A stretch of DNA of 64,000 nt, from assembly GCA_029961685.1 (NCBI GenBank), contig JARWKL010000008.1, forward strand, positions 16,959,981 to 17,023,980, read 5' to 3'. Of this stretch, positions 43,301 through 55,100 are shown one piece after another (position 1 is the stretch's first letter; every line of letters starts with the position of its first letter). The DNA comes from Aristolochia californica (lineage: Eukaryota > Streptophyta > Magnoliopsida > Piperales > Aristolochiaceae). The notes beneath the pieces were generated by a model. The model saw only the letters and a program-made list of their open reading frames with translations, did not search any database and had not been told where the DNA came from. The translations under genes and the position numbers were made by a program.

Positions 43301-46300
43301 ACGTTTCTGGAAAAAATCCATTAACAAGGCTTAATAGTTGTAAAATGTAATTTTTTTTAGTAAAAATTGTTATTTTACATAATTTTTTGGAAAGAATTTT
43401 CATCTTGAAAAGTGTTTCATAGAAATATGAGGCACTGATGATCCATGGAGATATATTTTTATTAGAAATTATTTTCCAACATTTGATAAAAAATACACTA
43501 ACAAGGCGTCATAGTTGTAGAAAGCAAAATTTTCAGCAAAAAATGCTTTACCAAAGAAGATTTTTATTAAGAAATTTTCAGGTAGAAAAGTGTTTCCAAT
43601 GGTCCCATGAGACGTATTTTTACTAGAAACACTTTTCTAATGTTTCTTGAAAGAAAAATCACTAATAAAACCTTAAATTTATAGAAATAAGTTTCCTTCA
43701 ACAGACTTTTCTAAGTAGGAATTTTTCTCCTAAAAAGTGTTTTCCAGGAAACATGAGGCACTAATGGTTCATGGAGATTTATAGAAACATGAGGCACTAA
43801 TGGTTCATGGATATTTATTTTTACTATAAATATTTTCCCATTGTCTCAAGAAAAAATGCACTAACAAGGTCCTATAGTTGTAGAAAGTAATTTGTTTCAG
43901 CAAAAATTTCTTGTAAGAATTTTCAGCTTGAAAAGTGTTTCCAAAAAATATAAGGCCATAATGGACCCTGGGGATGTATTTTTACTCGAAATATAATTCA
44001 AACATTTTCAAAAAAAAGCACTAACAAGGCCTTATAGTCGTAGAAAGTAATTTGTTTCATAAAAAAATATCCTTATGACAAAATATCCCTTGGAAGAAAT
44101 TTCAACTTGAAAAATGTTTCTAGGAAACATGAGGCAATAATGGTCCCAAGGGTCATATTTTTACAAGAAATATTTTTCCAACGTTCCTAAAAAAATGTAC
44201 TAACAAGGCCTTATAGTTTTAGAAAGTAAATTATTTCAGCAAAATTTGCTTTACCACAATAGTTTCCTAGTAAGAATTTTCAACTAGAAAAGTTTTTCCA
44301 GGAAACATGAGGCACTAATAATCGTTCAGGACGTATTTTTACAAAAAATATATTTCGAACTTTCTTTGAAATAATGCACTAACAAGGCCTTGTTGTTGTA
44401 GAAAGTAATTTGTTTTCGCAAAAATTGCCTTACCACAAAATTTTCCTAGTAAGAATTTTGAGCTAGAAAAGTGTTTCTAGGAAATATGAAGCACAATTGG
44501 TCACTAGAGATGTAATTTTACTAGAAATACTCTTTCAACATTTCCTGAGAGAAAAAAATACTAACAAGGCCTTGTAGTTGTTTCAAGTAATTTGATTAAG
44601 CAAAAATTGCCTTACATCAAAATTTTCCTAGAAAGAATTTTCAGCTTGAATAGTATTTCAAGGAAACATTAGGCAATAATGGGCCCTAGAGACGTATTTT
44701 GACTAGAAATATGTTTCCTATGTTTCCTAAAAAGGCTGTAAGAAGGCCTTAATGATATAAATAGTTATTTGTTTTAGAAAAAAAATTCTTTACACCAAAA
44801 TTTTCCTTGTAAGAATTTTGAACAAGAAAAGTGATTCTTAAAAATATGATGCACTATTGGTCCCATGACACGTATTTTTACTAGAAATAATTTTCTAATT
44901 TTTACTGAAAAAAGGCATTAACAAGGCTTTATAGTAGTATAATGTAATTTTTTCAGCAAAAATTGCTTGTTTACCAAATTTTCCTGATAGGAATTTTTCA
45001 GCTTGAAAAGTGTTTCATGGAAATATGAAGCATTCACGGTCCTTGGAGATGAACTTTTAGTAGAAATAATTTTCCAACGTTTCCTAAAATAATACACTAA
45101 CAAGGCCTAATATTTGAAGAAATCAATTTTTTCGGCAAAAATTGTTTTACCAAAAAAGATTCTTGGTAATAATTTTCAGGTAGAAAATTGTTTCCAGAAA
45201 ACATGAGGTGTTCCTTGTAGACATATTTTTACAAGAAATACTTTTGCGACGTTTCTTGAAAAAAACTTACTAACAAAACCTTACATTTATAAAAAATAAT
45301 TTGTTTAAGCAAAGTTTTCCAAACAAGAATTTTTTGCCTGAAAAGGATTTTCCAGGAAATATGAGGCACTAATGGTCCATGGAGATGTATTTTTACTAGA
45401 AGTATGTTCCCAATGTTTCCTTTAAAAATGGACTAACAAGGTCATTTTTAGAGAGTAATTTGTTTAATCAAAAAATTTCTAGTAAGAATTTTCAGCTTGA
45501 AAAGTGTTTCCAAGAAACTTGAGGCACAAATGGTCCCTTAAGATATATTTTTACCAGAAATACATTTCCATCATTTCCAACTTGAGGCACAAGGCCTTAT
45601 AGTTGTGTAAAGTAATTTGTTTGATAAAAAAATATCCTTACCACATAATTTCCCTAGTAAGAATTTTCAACGTGAAAAATGTTTCTAGGACACATGAGGT
45701 ACTAATTGTCCCAAGGGTAGTAAGAAGGCCTTAATGACGTAAAAAAATATTTGGTAATAAAAATTGCCTTACAATAAAATTTTCTAGGTAAGAATTTTCA
45801 ACAGGAACAGTGATTCTTGAAAACATGAGGCAATAATGGTCCCAGGACACGTATTTTTACTAGAAATATTTTTCCAATGTTTCCTAAAAAAGGCAATAAC
45901 ACAACTTTATAGTAGTAATATGTAAATTTTTTCAGCAAAAAAATTATTTCTTCAAAATTTTGCTAGTAAGAACTTTCAGCTTGCAAAGTGTTTCATGAAA
46001 ATATAAGGCATTGACCATCCATCAAAATGTAGTTTATACTAGTAATACTTTTCTAACGTTCCCTAAAAGGATACACTAACAAGGTCTAATAGTTGCAAAA
46101 AGCAATTTTTTCGTCAAAAATTGGTTTACCAAAAAAGATTATTGGTAAAAATTTTCTGGAAGAAAAGTTTTTCTAGAAAACATGTGGCACTAATGATCCT
46201 TGGAGACTTATTTTTACTAGAAATACTTTTCCACTACTTCATAAAAAAATCACCAATAAAACCTTATAGTTATAGAAATTAATTTGTTTCATCAAAGTTT

Positions 46301-49300
46301 TCCAAGTATGAATTTTCTACCTGAAAAGTGTTTTATTGGAAACATGAGGCACTAATGGTCCGTGGAGACATATTTTTACTAGAAATACATTCCCAATGTT
46401 ACCTTAAAAAATTCACTAACAAGGTCGTATACTTGTAGAAATTAATTTGTTTAAGAAAAAAAATCTAGTAACAATTTTCAGCTTGAAAAGTGTTTCCATG
46501 AAACATGAGGCATTAATGGTCCTTGTAGACGTATTTTTACTAGAAATACATTTCGAGCATTTCCAAAATAATGCACTAACAAGGGAAGTATTTTCAACTT
46601 GAAAAATGTTTCTAGGAAAATGAGGCAGTAATGGTCCCAATGGTCATTTTTTTAACTAGAATGTATATTCCAAAATTTCCAAAACAAATTCACTAACAAG
46701 ACTAGTTGTATAAAGTAATTTGTTTCAGCAAAAATTGCTTTACCAAAATAGTTTCTTGGTAAGAATTTTTGGCAAGAAAAGTTTTTCTAGGAAACATGAG
46801 GCAGTAATGGTCCCTTGAGACGTTATTTTACTAAAAATACTTTTTGAACATTTTTTGAAGAAATGCACTAACTAGGCCATATGGTAGTAGAATGTAATTT
46901 GTTTTTCACAAAAAATTCCTTACCTCAAAATGTTCCTAGTAAGAATTTTTAGCTAGAAAAGTGTTTCTAGGAAATATGCACTAATGGTCCCTAGAGATGT
47001 AATTTTACTAGAAATACTTTTCCAATGTTTCTAGAAAAATATGAACTAACAAGCTCTGTAGTTGTTAAACGTATTTTGTTTAAGCTAAAATTGCATTACA
47101 TCAAAATTTTCCTGGTAAGAATTTTCACCTTGAATAGTGTTTTTAGGAAACATGAGGCACTAATGAACCCTAGAGATGTATTTTTACTAGAAATAAATTT
47201 CCAAAGTTTCCTTAATAGGGCAATTACAAGGCCTTAATGATGTAAAAATATTTGTTTTAGAAAAAAATTCCTTAGACTAAAATTTTTTTGGAAAGAATTT
47301 TGAATGAGAAAAGTGATTCCTGGAAACATTAGGAACTAATGGTCCCTGGACATGTATTTTTACTAGAAATATTTTTCTAATGTTTCCTGAAAAAAGGCAT
47401 TAATAAGGCTTTATTGCAGTGAAAAGTAATTTTTTCAGCAAAAATGCCTTATAACTAAATTTTCCTGGTAAAAATTTTCAGCTTGAAATGTGTTTCATGC
47501 TCCATGGAGACATATGTTTAGTAGAAATGCTTTTCCAACATGTTCTTAAAAAATACACTAACAAAGCCTTATAGTAGTAGAAAGCAATTTTTTCGGCAAA
47601 AAGTTGTTTTACCAAAAAGGATTCTTAGTAAGAATTTCAGGCAGAAAAGTATTTCCAAAAAAATTAGGCACTAATGGTCCTTAGAGACATATTTTTACTA
47701 GAAATACTTTTCCAAAATTTTCTAAAAACAAATCATTAACAAAACCTTACCGTTATAGAAAATAACATGTTTAAGCAAAGTTTTCGAAAGTAAGAATTTT
47801 CAGCCTCAAAAGTGCTTTTTAGGAAACATGAGGCACAAATCATCCATGGAGACATATTTTTACTAGAAATATTTTCCCAATGTTTTATGAAAAAAATACA
47901 TTTACAAGGTCATATAGTTGAAGAAAGTAATTTGTTTCAGCAAAAATTTTCTACTAAGAATTTTTAGCTTGAAAAGTGTTTCCAGGTAACATGAGGCACT
48001 AATGGTTCCTGGGACATATTTTAACTAGGGACATATTTTCAGCATTACCAAAAAAATGCACTAACAAGGCCTTATAGTTGTATAAAGTAATTTGTTTCAT
48101 AAAAAATATCCTAACCACAAAAATTTCCTGGTAAGAGTTTTCTACATGAAAAAGGTTTCTAGGAAACATGAGACAGTAATGGTCCCAAGGGTCATATTTT
48201 TGCTAGAAATAATTTTCCAAAGTTCCTAAAAAAATGCACTAACAAGGCCTTATAATTGTAGAAAGTAATTTGTTTCAGCAAAATTGCTTTACCACAATAG
48301 TTTCTTTTTTAAAATTTTCTAGGAAACATGAGGTACTAATGGTCCCTCGAGATGTATTTTTACTAAAAATACATTCAAACATTTTCTAAAAAAATGCACT
48401 AACAAGGCCTCGTGGTTGTAGAAAGTAATTTGTTTTCACAAAAAAATGTCTTACCTCAAAATTTTCTGGGTTTGAATTTTCAACAAGAAAAGTGGTTGTT
48501 GGAAATTTGAGGCACTAATGATCCCTAGAGAAGTAATTTTACTAGAAATAATTTTTCAACGTTTCCTGAAAAAAAGAGTACTTACAAGGCCTTGTAGTTG
48601 TTAAAAGTAATGTTTTGGGCAAAAATTGCCTTATATCAAATTTTTCGTAGTAAGAATTTTCTGCTTGAATAGTGTATCCAGGAAACATGAGGCACTAATG
48701 GACCCTAGAGACTTATCTCTACTAGAAATACTTTTACAAAGTTTCCTAAAAAAAGGCAGTAACAAGATCTTAATGATGTAAAAACTTATTTGTTTCAAAA
48801 AAAAATATCCTTACACCAAAATTTTCATGGTATGATTTTTTTGCAAGGCTTTATAGTAGTAAAATGAATTTGTTTTGCGTTAATTACCTTATTAAACATT
48901 TTTATTTGTAAGCATTTTCAGCTTGAAAAGTGTTTCTTGGAAATATGTTGCCTTGATGGCCCATGGAGATGTATTTTTAGTGAAAATTCTTTTCCAATGT
49001 TTCCTGAAAAAATACACTAACAAGGCCATAGTTGTAAAAAGCAATTTTTTTTGGCAAAAAATGCTTTACCAAAAACAATTCTTGGTAAGAATGTTTAGGT
49101 AAAAAAGTGTTTCCAGAAAACATGAGACCATAATGGTCCTTGGAGATATATTTTAACCAGTAATATTGTACCAAAGTTTCCTGCAAAAAAAAAAAAAAAA
49201 GAAGTTACCAAACGTTATAGTTATAGAAAAATAATTGTTTCAGCAAAGTTTTCCAAGAAAGATTTTCTGCCTGAAAATTTTCCATAAAATATGAGGCACT

Positions 49301-50950
49301 AATAGTCCATGGAGACGTATTTTTACTACAAATATTTCACAATGTTTCCTTAAAAAATGCACTAACAAGGTCATATAGTTGTTGAAAGTAATTTTTTTCA
49401 GAAAATTTTTTCTTGGAAGAATTTTTAGCTTGAATAGTGTTTCCAAGAAACATGAAGTACTAATGGTCCTTGGAGATGTATTTTTAATGAAAATGCATTT
49501 CCACTGTTTCTAAAAAAAAAACATTGACAATGCCTTATTGTTGTAGAAAGTAATTTATTTCATAAAAAAGATCCATACCACAAAATTTCCATGGTAAGAA
49601 TTTTCAACATGAAAAATGTTTCTAGGGAACATGAGGCAGTAATGATCCCAAGAGTTGTATTTTCACTAGAAATACTTTTCCAACATTTTTAAAAAAATAC
49701 ACTAACAAGGCCTTATAGTTTTAGAAAGTAATTTGTTTCAGCAAAAATTTCTTTACCACAATAGTTTCCTGGTAAGAATTTTCAGCTAGAAAAGTTTTTC
49801 TATGAAACATGAGGCACTATTGGTCCCTCGAGATTTATTTTTACAAAAAATAAATTTCAAACATTTTCTGAAAAAAAATGCACTTACTAGGCTTTTTTGT
49901 TTTAGAAAGTAATTTGTTTTCTCAAAAATCGCCTTACCTCAAAATTTTCTAGGTAACAATTTTTCAGCTTAAAAAGTGTTTTCTAGAAATATGAGGCACT
50001 ATGGATCCCTGGAGACATATTTTTACTGGAAATGGTTTTCCAATGTCTCATGAATAAAGGCACTAACTTGACCTTAGAGTTGTAGAGTGTAATTTGTTTC
50101 AACAAAAATTCCTTGGTAAGAAATTTCAGCTTGAATAGTGTTTTTAGGAAACATGAGGCACTAATGGACCTTGGAGATGTATTTTTACTAGAAATAAATT
50201 CCTAAAGTTTCCAAAAATAGGTAGTAACAAAGCTTTACTGATTGTAAAAAGTTATTTGTAATAGAAAAAATGCCTTACACCAAAACTTTTCAGGTAAGAA
50301 TTTTCAACAAGAAAAGTGATTCCTGGAACATGAGGCTATAATGCTCTCTGGACAAGTATTTTTACAAGAAATATTTTTTGAACATTTCCTAAAAAAAGGC
50401 ATTAACATGGCCTTATGGTAGTTATTTTTTTTAGTAAAAATTGCCATAACACAAAATTTTCCTGGTAAGAATTTTCTGTTTGAAAAGATTTTGAAGGAAG
50501 TATGAGGCACTGAAAGTCCACGGAAATGTATTTTTAGAAGAAATAAATTTCGAACATTTCCTTGAAAAAGCACTAATAATGCCTTATAGTTGCAGAAATT
50601 ATTTTGTTTCAGCAAAAAATGGTTTACCAAAAATGATTACCGGCAAGAATTTTCAGGTAGAAAAGTGTTTCCAGAAAACTTCAGGCTCAAATGGTCCTTC
50701 AAGATGTATTTTTACTAGAAATATTTTTCCAACGTTTCCTGAAAAAAATCACTAACAAAACCTTATAGTTATAGAAAGTAATTTGTTTTAGCAAAGTTTT
50801 CCAAGAAAGAATTTTCTGCCTAAAAAGTGTTTTTCAGGAAACATGAGGCACTAATGGTCCATGAAGACGTATTTTTACTAGAAATATTTTCCCAACGTTT
50901 CCGAAAAAAAAAAAAGCGCTAACAAGGCCATATAATTGTAGAAAGTTATG
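40361..50950. repeat. Satellite A with higher-order repeat of about 1.5-1.6 kb
   Basis: About 60 monomers. Several marked variants recur in register. ggccttaatgatgtaaaa-type: 41568, 43150, 44745, 45730, 47230, 48770, 50235. accaaaaaagattcttggta-type: 41970, 43550, 45155, 46130, 47610, 49065, 50625. cactaacaaaacctta-type: 40510, 42080, 43655, 45260, 46245, 47730, 49200, 50745. Spacing is 1.45-1.61 kb, about nine monomers, except one interval of about 0.98 kb at 44.7-46.2 kb. There the sequence ccaagggtagtaagaaggcc near 45715 marks a deletion joint. A 36-bp tandem duplication sits at 43748-43819. Positions were read by eye and are good to about 10 bp. Confidence 0.93.
43748..43819. repeat. 36-bp tandem duplication within one monomer
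   Basis: gaaacatgaggcactaatgg followed by ttcatgg appears twice, at 43748 and 43784, an in-monomer copy error. Confidence 0.88.
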
Positions 50951-51192
50951 TGTTTTAATTTTTTCCATACATAAACTCTAAATTTTTCATTTTGTTGTGA
51001 TCTATTTGCCTTTTTTGTTTACGGGAAGAAGGGAGAGCGAAAACTCAAAGTTTTGATTTAAGAAAAAAGTATACATCTTAAATGGAAATGCACAATGCAC
51101 AAATGTAGAGAGAGATAATTTCAAAGAGTGTCTGTAATTTTTTGGGATTGTAATTTATTTTTAGTTTTTATATATTAGGTTTTGCAATCGTC

Positions 51193-51213
51193 GGGGAAAA
51201 GGGGGAGGCATGG
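51193..51213. repeat. G-rich box of satellite B (representative copy)
   Basis: ggggaaaagggggaggcatg here; most other units read ggggaaaagggggaggcggg. It lies about 20 bp after a tatatattagg stretch and recurs once per unit (for example near 51868, 52542, 53214, 55920, 57915, 62847). It is the only strongly GC-rich part of an AT-rich unit. Confidence 0.85.
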
Positions 51214-51946
51214 TTTTTTAACTAAGTGTTGACTCCCAATCCATAAGACTTTTGTAACAAAAATATAGCCCGTTACGCATGATAAATCACTTTACAATCA
51301 TCTATGGTGGTTAGGTCAACTTTTTGTAAATAGGCAAAATAATGGCTTGTTTGACTCGGGTAAATATCCCACTGCACGTTCACTTGAGAATTTAATGAAC
51401 GTTTGTTATTTTCTTTAAAAAGTTTGGATCCATAGGTCATTTTCAACTATAACAGGTTTCAAGCATTCATATCCATTTTTAAAACGTGTGTAGAGGAAAT
51501 CTCTATTTTATAAAATTCCAAGCTATTAGGGTTGAACTAGAAGAATTTCCCAAACTTGGATAACAAAACTTTTGTGTTCATTTTTTTTTGTGTAAATAAT
51601 TTTTTTTTACATACATTTGTGATTTTTTAAAAATTTTTCCATACATAAACTCTAAAGTTTTCATTTTGTTGTGATCTATTTGCCTTTTTTGTTTACGGGA
51701 AGAAGGGAGAGCGAAAACTCAAAGTTTTGATTTAAGAAAAAATTATATATCTTAAATGGAAATGCACAATGCAAAAATGTAGAGAGAGATAATTCCAAAG
51801 AATGTCTATAATTTTTTGGGATTGTAAACACTTTTTAGTTTTTATATATTAGGTTTTGCAATTGTCAGGGAAAAGGGGGAGACGGGGAGGTTTACCTAAG
51901 TGTTGACTCCCAATCCATAAGACTTTTTTTACAAAAATATAGCCCG

Positions 51947-52129
51947 TTACGCATGATAAATCACTTTACAATCATCTATGATTGTTAGGTCAACTTTTTG
52001 TAAATGGGCAAAATAATGGCTTGTTTGACTCGGGTAAATATCCCACCGCACGTTCACTTGAGAATTTAATGAACGTTTGTTATTCTCTTTAGAATGTTTG
52101 GATCCATAGGTCATTTGCATCTTTAACAT
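51947..52129 (-). other. Recurrent 60-codon open frame in satellite B
   Basis: The same-length minus frame opens at 51947-52129, 53295-53477, 57334-57516, 58010-58192, 59355-59537 and 63600-63782. A shared core is SLNSQVN followed by W.IY.S.T.HYF. Many differences between copies change amino acids, and other units lose the start or the frame (the unit at about 61300 has lost the ATG). I read it as a by-product of sequence identity between units, not a gene. Confidence 0.6.
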
Positions 52130-55100
52130 GTTTCAAGCATTCATATCCATTTTTAAAGCATGTGTAGAAGAAATTTCTTTCTTATAAAGTTCAAAGCTAT
52201 TAAGGTTGAACTAGTGGAATTTTCCAAACTTGGATAACAAAACTTTTGTGTTCATTTGTGGTGTGTGAATAAATTTTATTTACTTATTTTTTTTATTGTT
52301 TTTAATTTTTTCCATACATAAACTCTAAAATTTTCATTTTGTTGTGATCTATTTGGCTTTTTTGTTTATAGGATGAAGGGAAATCGATAACTCAAAGTTT
52401 TGATTTAAGAAAAAAGTATACATCTAAAATGCAAATTAAAAATGCACAAATGTAGAGAGAAATAATTCCAAAGAGTGTCTCTAATTTTTAGGGATAGTAA
52501 AAAACTCTTTTTAGTTTTTCTATATTAGGTTTTGCAATCGTCGGGGAAAAGGGGGAGGTGGGAGATTTTTAACTGAGTATTGACTCCCAATCCATAAGTT
52601 ATTTCTCACAAAAATATAGCCTATTCCGCATGATAAATCACTTTACAATCATCTATGATTGTTAGGTCAGCTTTTTGTAAATTGGCAAAATAATGGCTTG
52701 TATGACTCCGGTAAGTATCCCACCGCGTGTTCACTTGACAATTTCCTGAGCGTTTGTTATTATCTTTAAAAGGTTTGGATCCATAGGTCATTTACATCTT
52801 TAACTTGTTTCAAGCATGCATATATATTTTTAAAACATGTGTAGATGAAATTTCTTTCTTATAAAATTCCGTGCTATTAGGGTTGAAGTAGTGGAATTTC
52901 CCAAACTTGGATAACAAAGCTTTTGTGTTCATTTGTGGTGTGTGAATAAATTTTCTTTACTTACATTTTTTTATTGCTTTAAATTCTTTCCATACATTAA
53001 ACCAAAAATTTTCATTTTGTTGTGATCTATTTGCCTTTTTGTTTACGGAATGGAGGAGAGAAAACTCAAAGTTTTGATTTAAGAAAAAAATATACTTCTA
53101 AAATTGAAATGCACAATGCAAAAATGTAGAGAGAGATAATTCCAAAGAGTGTCTATAATTTTTAGGGATTTAAATTCTTTTTATTTTTTATATATTAGGT
53201 TTTGCGATCGTCGGGGAAAAGGGGGAGGCGCGGGATTTTTAACTGAGTGTTGACTCCCAATCCATAAGTCATTTCATACAAAAAATATAGCCCGTTACAC
53301 ATGATAAATCACTTTACAATCATCTATCATTGTTAGATCTGTTTTTTTTAAATGAGCAAAATAATGGGTTGTATGACTTGGGTAAATATCCCATTGCACG
53401 TTCACTTGAGAATTTAATGAGCGTTTGTTATTTTCTTTAAAAGGTTTGGATTCATAGGTCATTTGCATCTTTAACATGTTTCAAGCCTGCATATCCATTT
53501 TTAAAACATGTTTAGAAGAAATCTCTTTCTTATAAAATTCCAATCTAAAAGGGTTGAACTAGTTGACTTTCCAAAACTTGGATAACGAACCTTTTGTGTT
53601 CATTTGTTGTGTGTGAATAAATTTTCTTTACTTACATTAGTTATTGTTTTAAATTTTTCCATATATAAAATCTAAAATTTTCATTTTTTCGTGATGTATT
53701 TGTCTTTTTTGTTTACGGGACGAAGGGAGAGCGGAAACTCAAAGTTTTGATTTAAGAAAAAAATATTCATTAAAATGGAAATGAACAAAGAAAAAATGTA
53801 GAGAGAGATAATTCAAAAGAGTGTCTCTAATTTTTAGCGATTGTAAACTTTTTTTTGTTTTTATATATTAGGTTTTGCAATCGTCGTGAAAAAGGGGGAG
53901 GTGGAGGATTTTTAACTGGGAGTTGACTCCCAATCCATAAGTCATTTCTTACAAAAATATAGCCCGTTACGTATTATAAATAACTTTACAATCATCTATG
54001 ATTGTTAGGTCATCTTTTTGTAAATGGGCAAAATAATGGCTTGTTTGACTCGGGTAAATATCCACCGCACGTTCACTTGAGAATTTAATGAGCGTTTGTT
54101 ATTCTCTTTAAAAGGTTTGGAACCATAAGTCATTTACATCTTTAACATGTTTTAAGCATTCATATCCATTTTTAAAACATGTCTAGAAAAAAAATTTTTC
54201 TTATAAAATTCTACGCTAGTAGGGTTCAACTAGTGGAATTTCCCAAACTTTGATAACAAATCTGTTGTGTTCATTTGTGGTGTGTGAATTAATTTTCTTT
54301 ACTTAAATTTTTATTGTTTTAAATTGTTTCCATACATCAACTCTAAAATTTTCATTTTGTTGTGATCTATTTGCCTCTTTTGTTTATAGGATGAAGGGAG
54401 AGCGAAAACTCAAAATTTTGATTTAAGAAAAAAGTATACATCTAAAATTGAAATGCACAATGCACAAATGTAGAGAGATATAATTCCAAAGAGTGTTTAT
54501 AATTTTTAGGGATTTTAAAAATATCTTTTTTGTTTTTATATATTTTGTTTTGCAATCATTGGGGAAAAGGGGGAGGCGGTGGATTTTTAACTGAGTGTTG
54601 ACTCCCAATCCATATGTCATTTCTTAAAAAAATATAGCCCTTTATGCATGATTAATCACTTTACAATCATCTATGATTGTGAGGTCTGCTTTTTGTAAAT
54701 GGGCAAAATAATGGGTAGTTTGACTCGGGTAAATGTGTCATCGCATGTTCACTTGAGAATTTAATGAGTGTTTGTTATTCACTTCAAAAGGTTTGGATCC
54801 GTAGGTCATTTGCATCTTTACCTTGTTTCAAGCATGCATATCCATTTTTAAAACATGTGTAGAAGAAAACTTTTTCTTATAAAATTCAAATCTATTAGGG
54901 TTGAACTAGTGCAATTTCCCAAACTTGGATAACAAAAATTTTGTGTTCATTTGTGGTGTGTGTATAAATTTTCTTTACTTAAATTTTCTATTGTTTTAAA
55001 TTGTTTCCATACATAAACTCTTAAATTTTCATTTTGTTGTGATCTATTTGCCTTTATTGTTTACGGGATGTAGGGAGAACGAAAACTCAAAGTTTTGATT

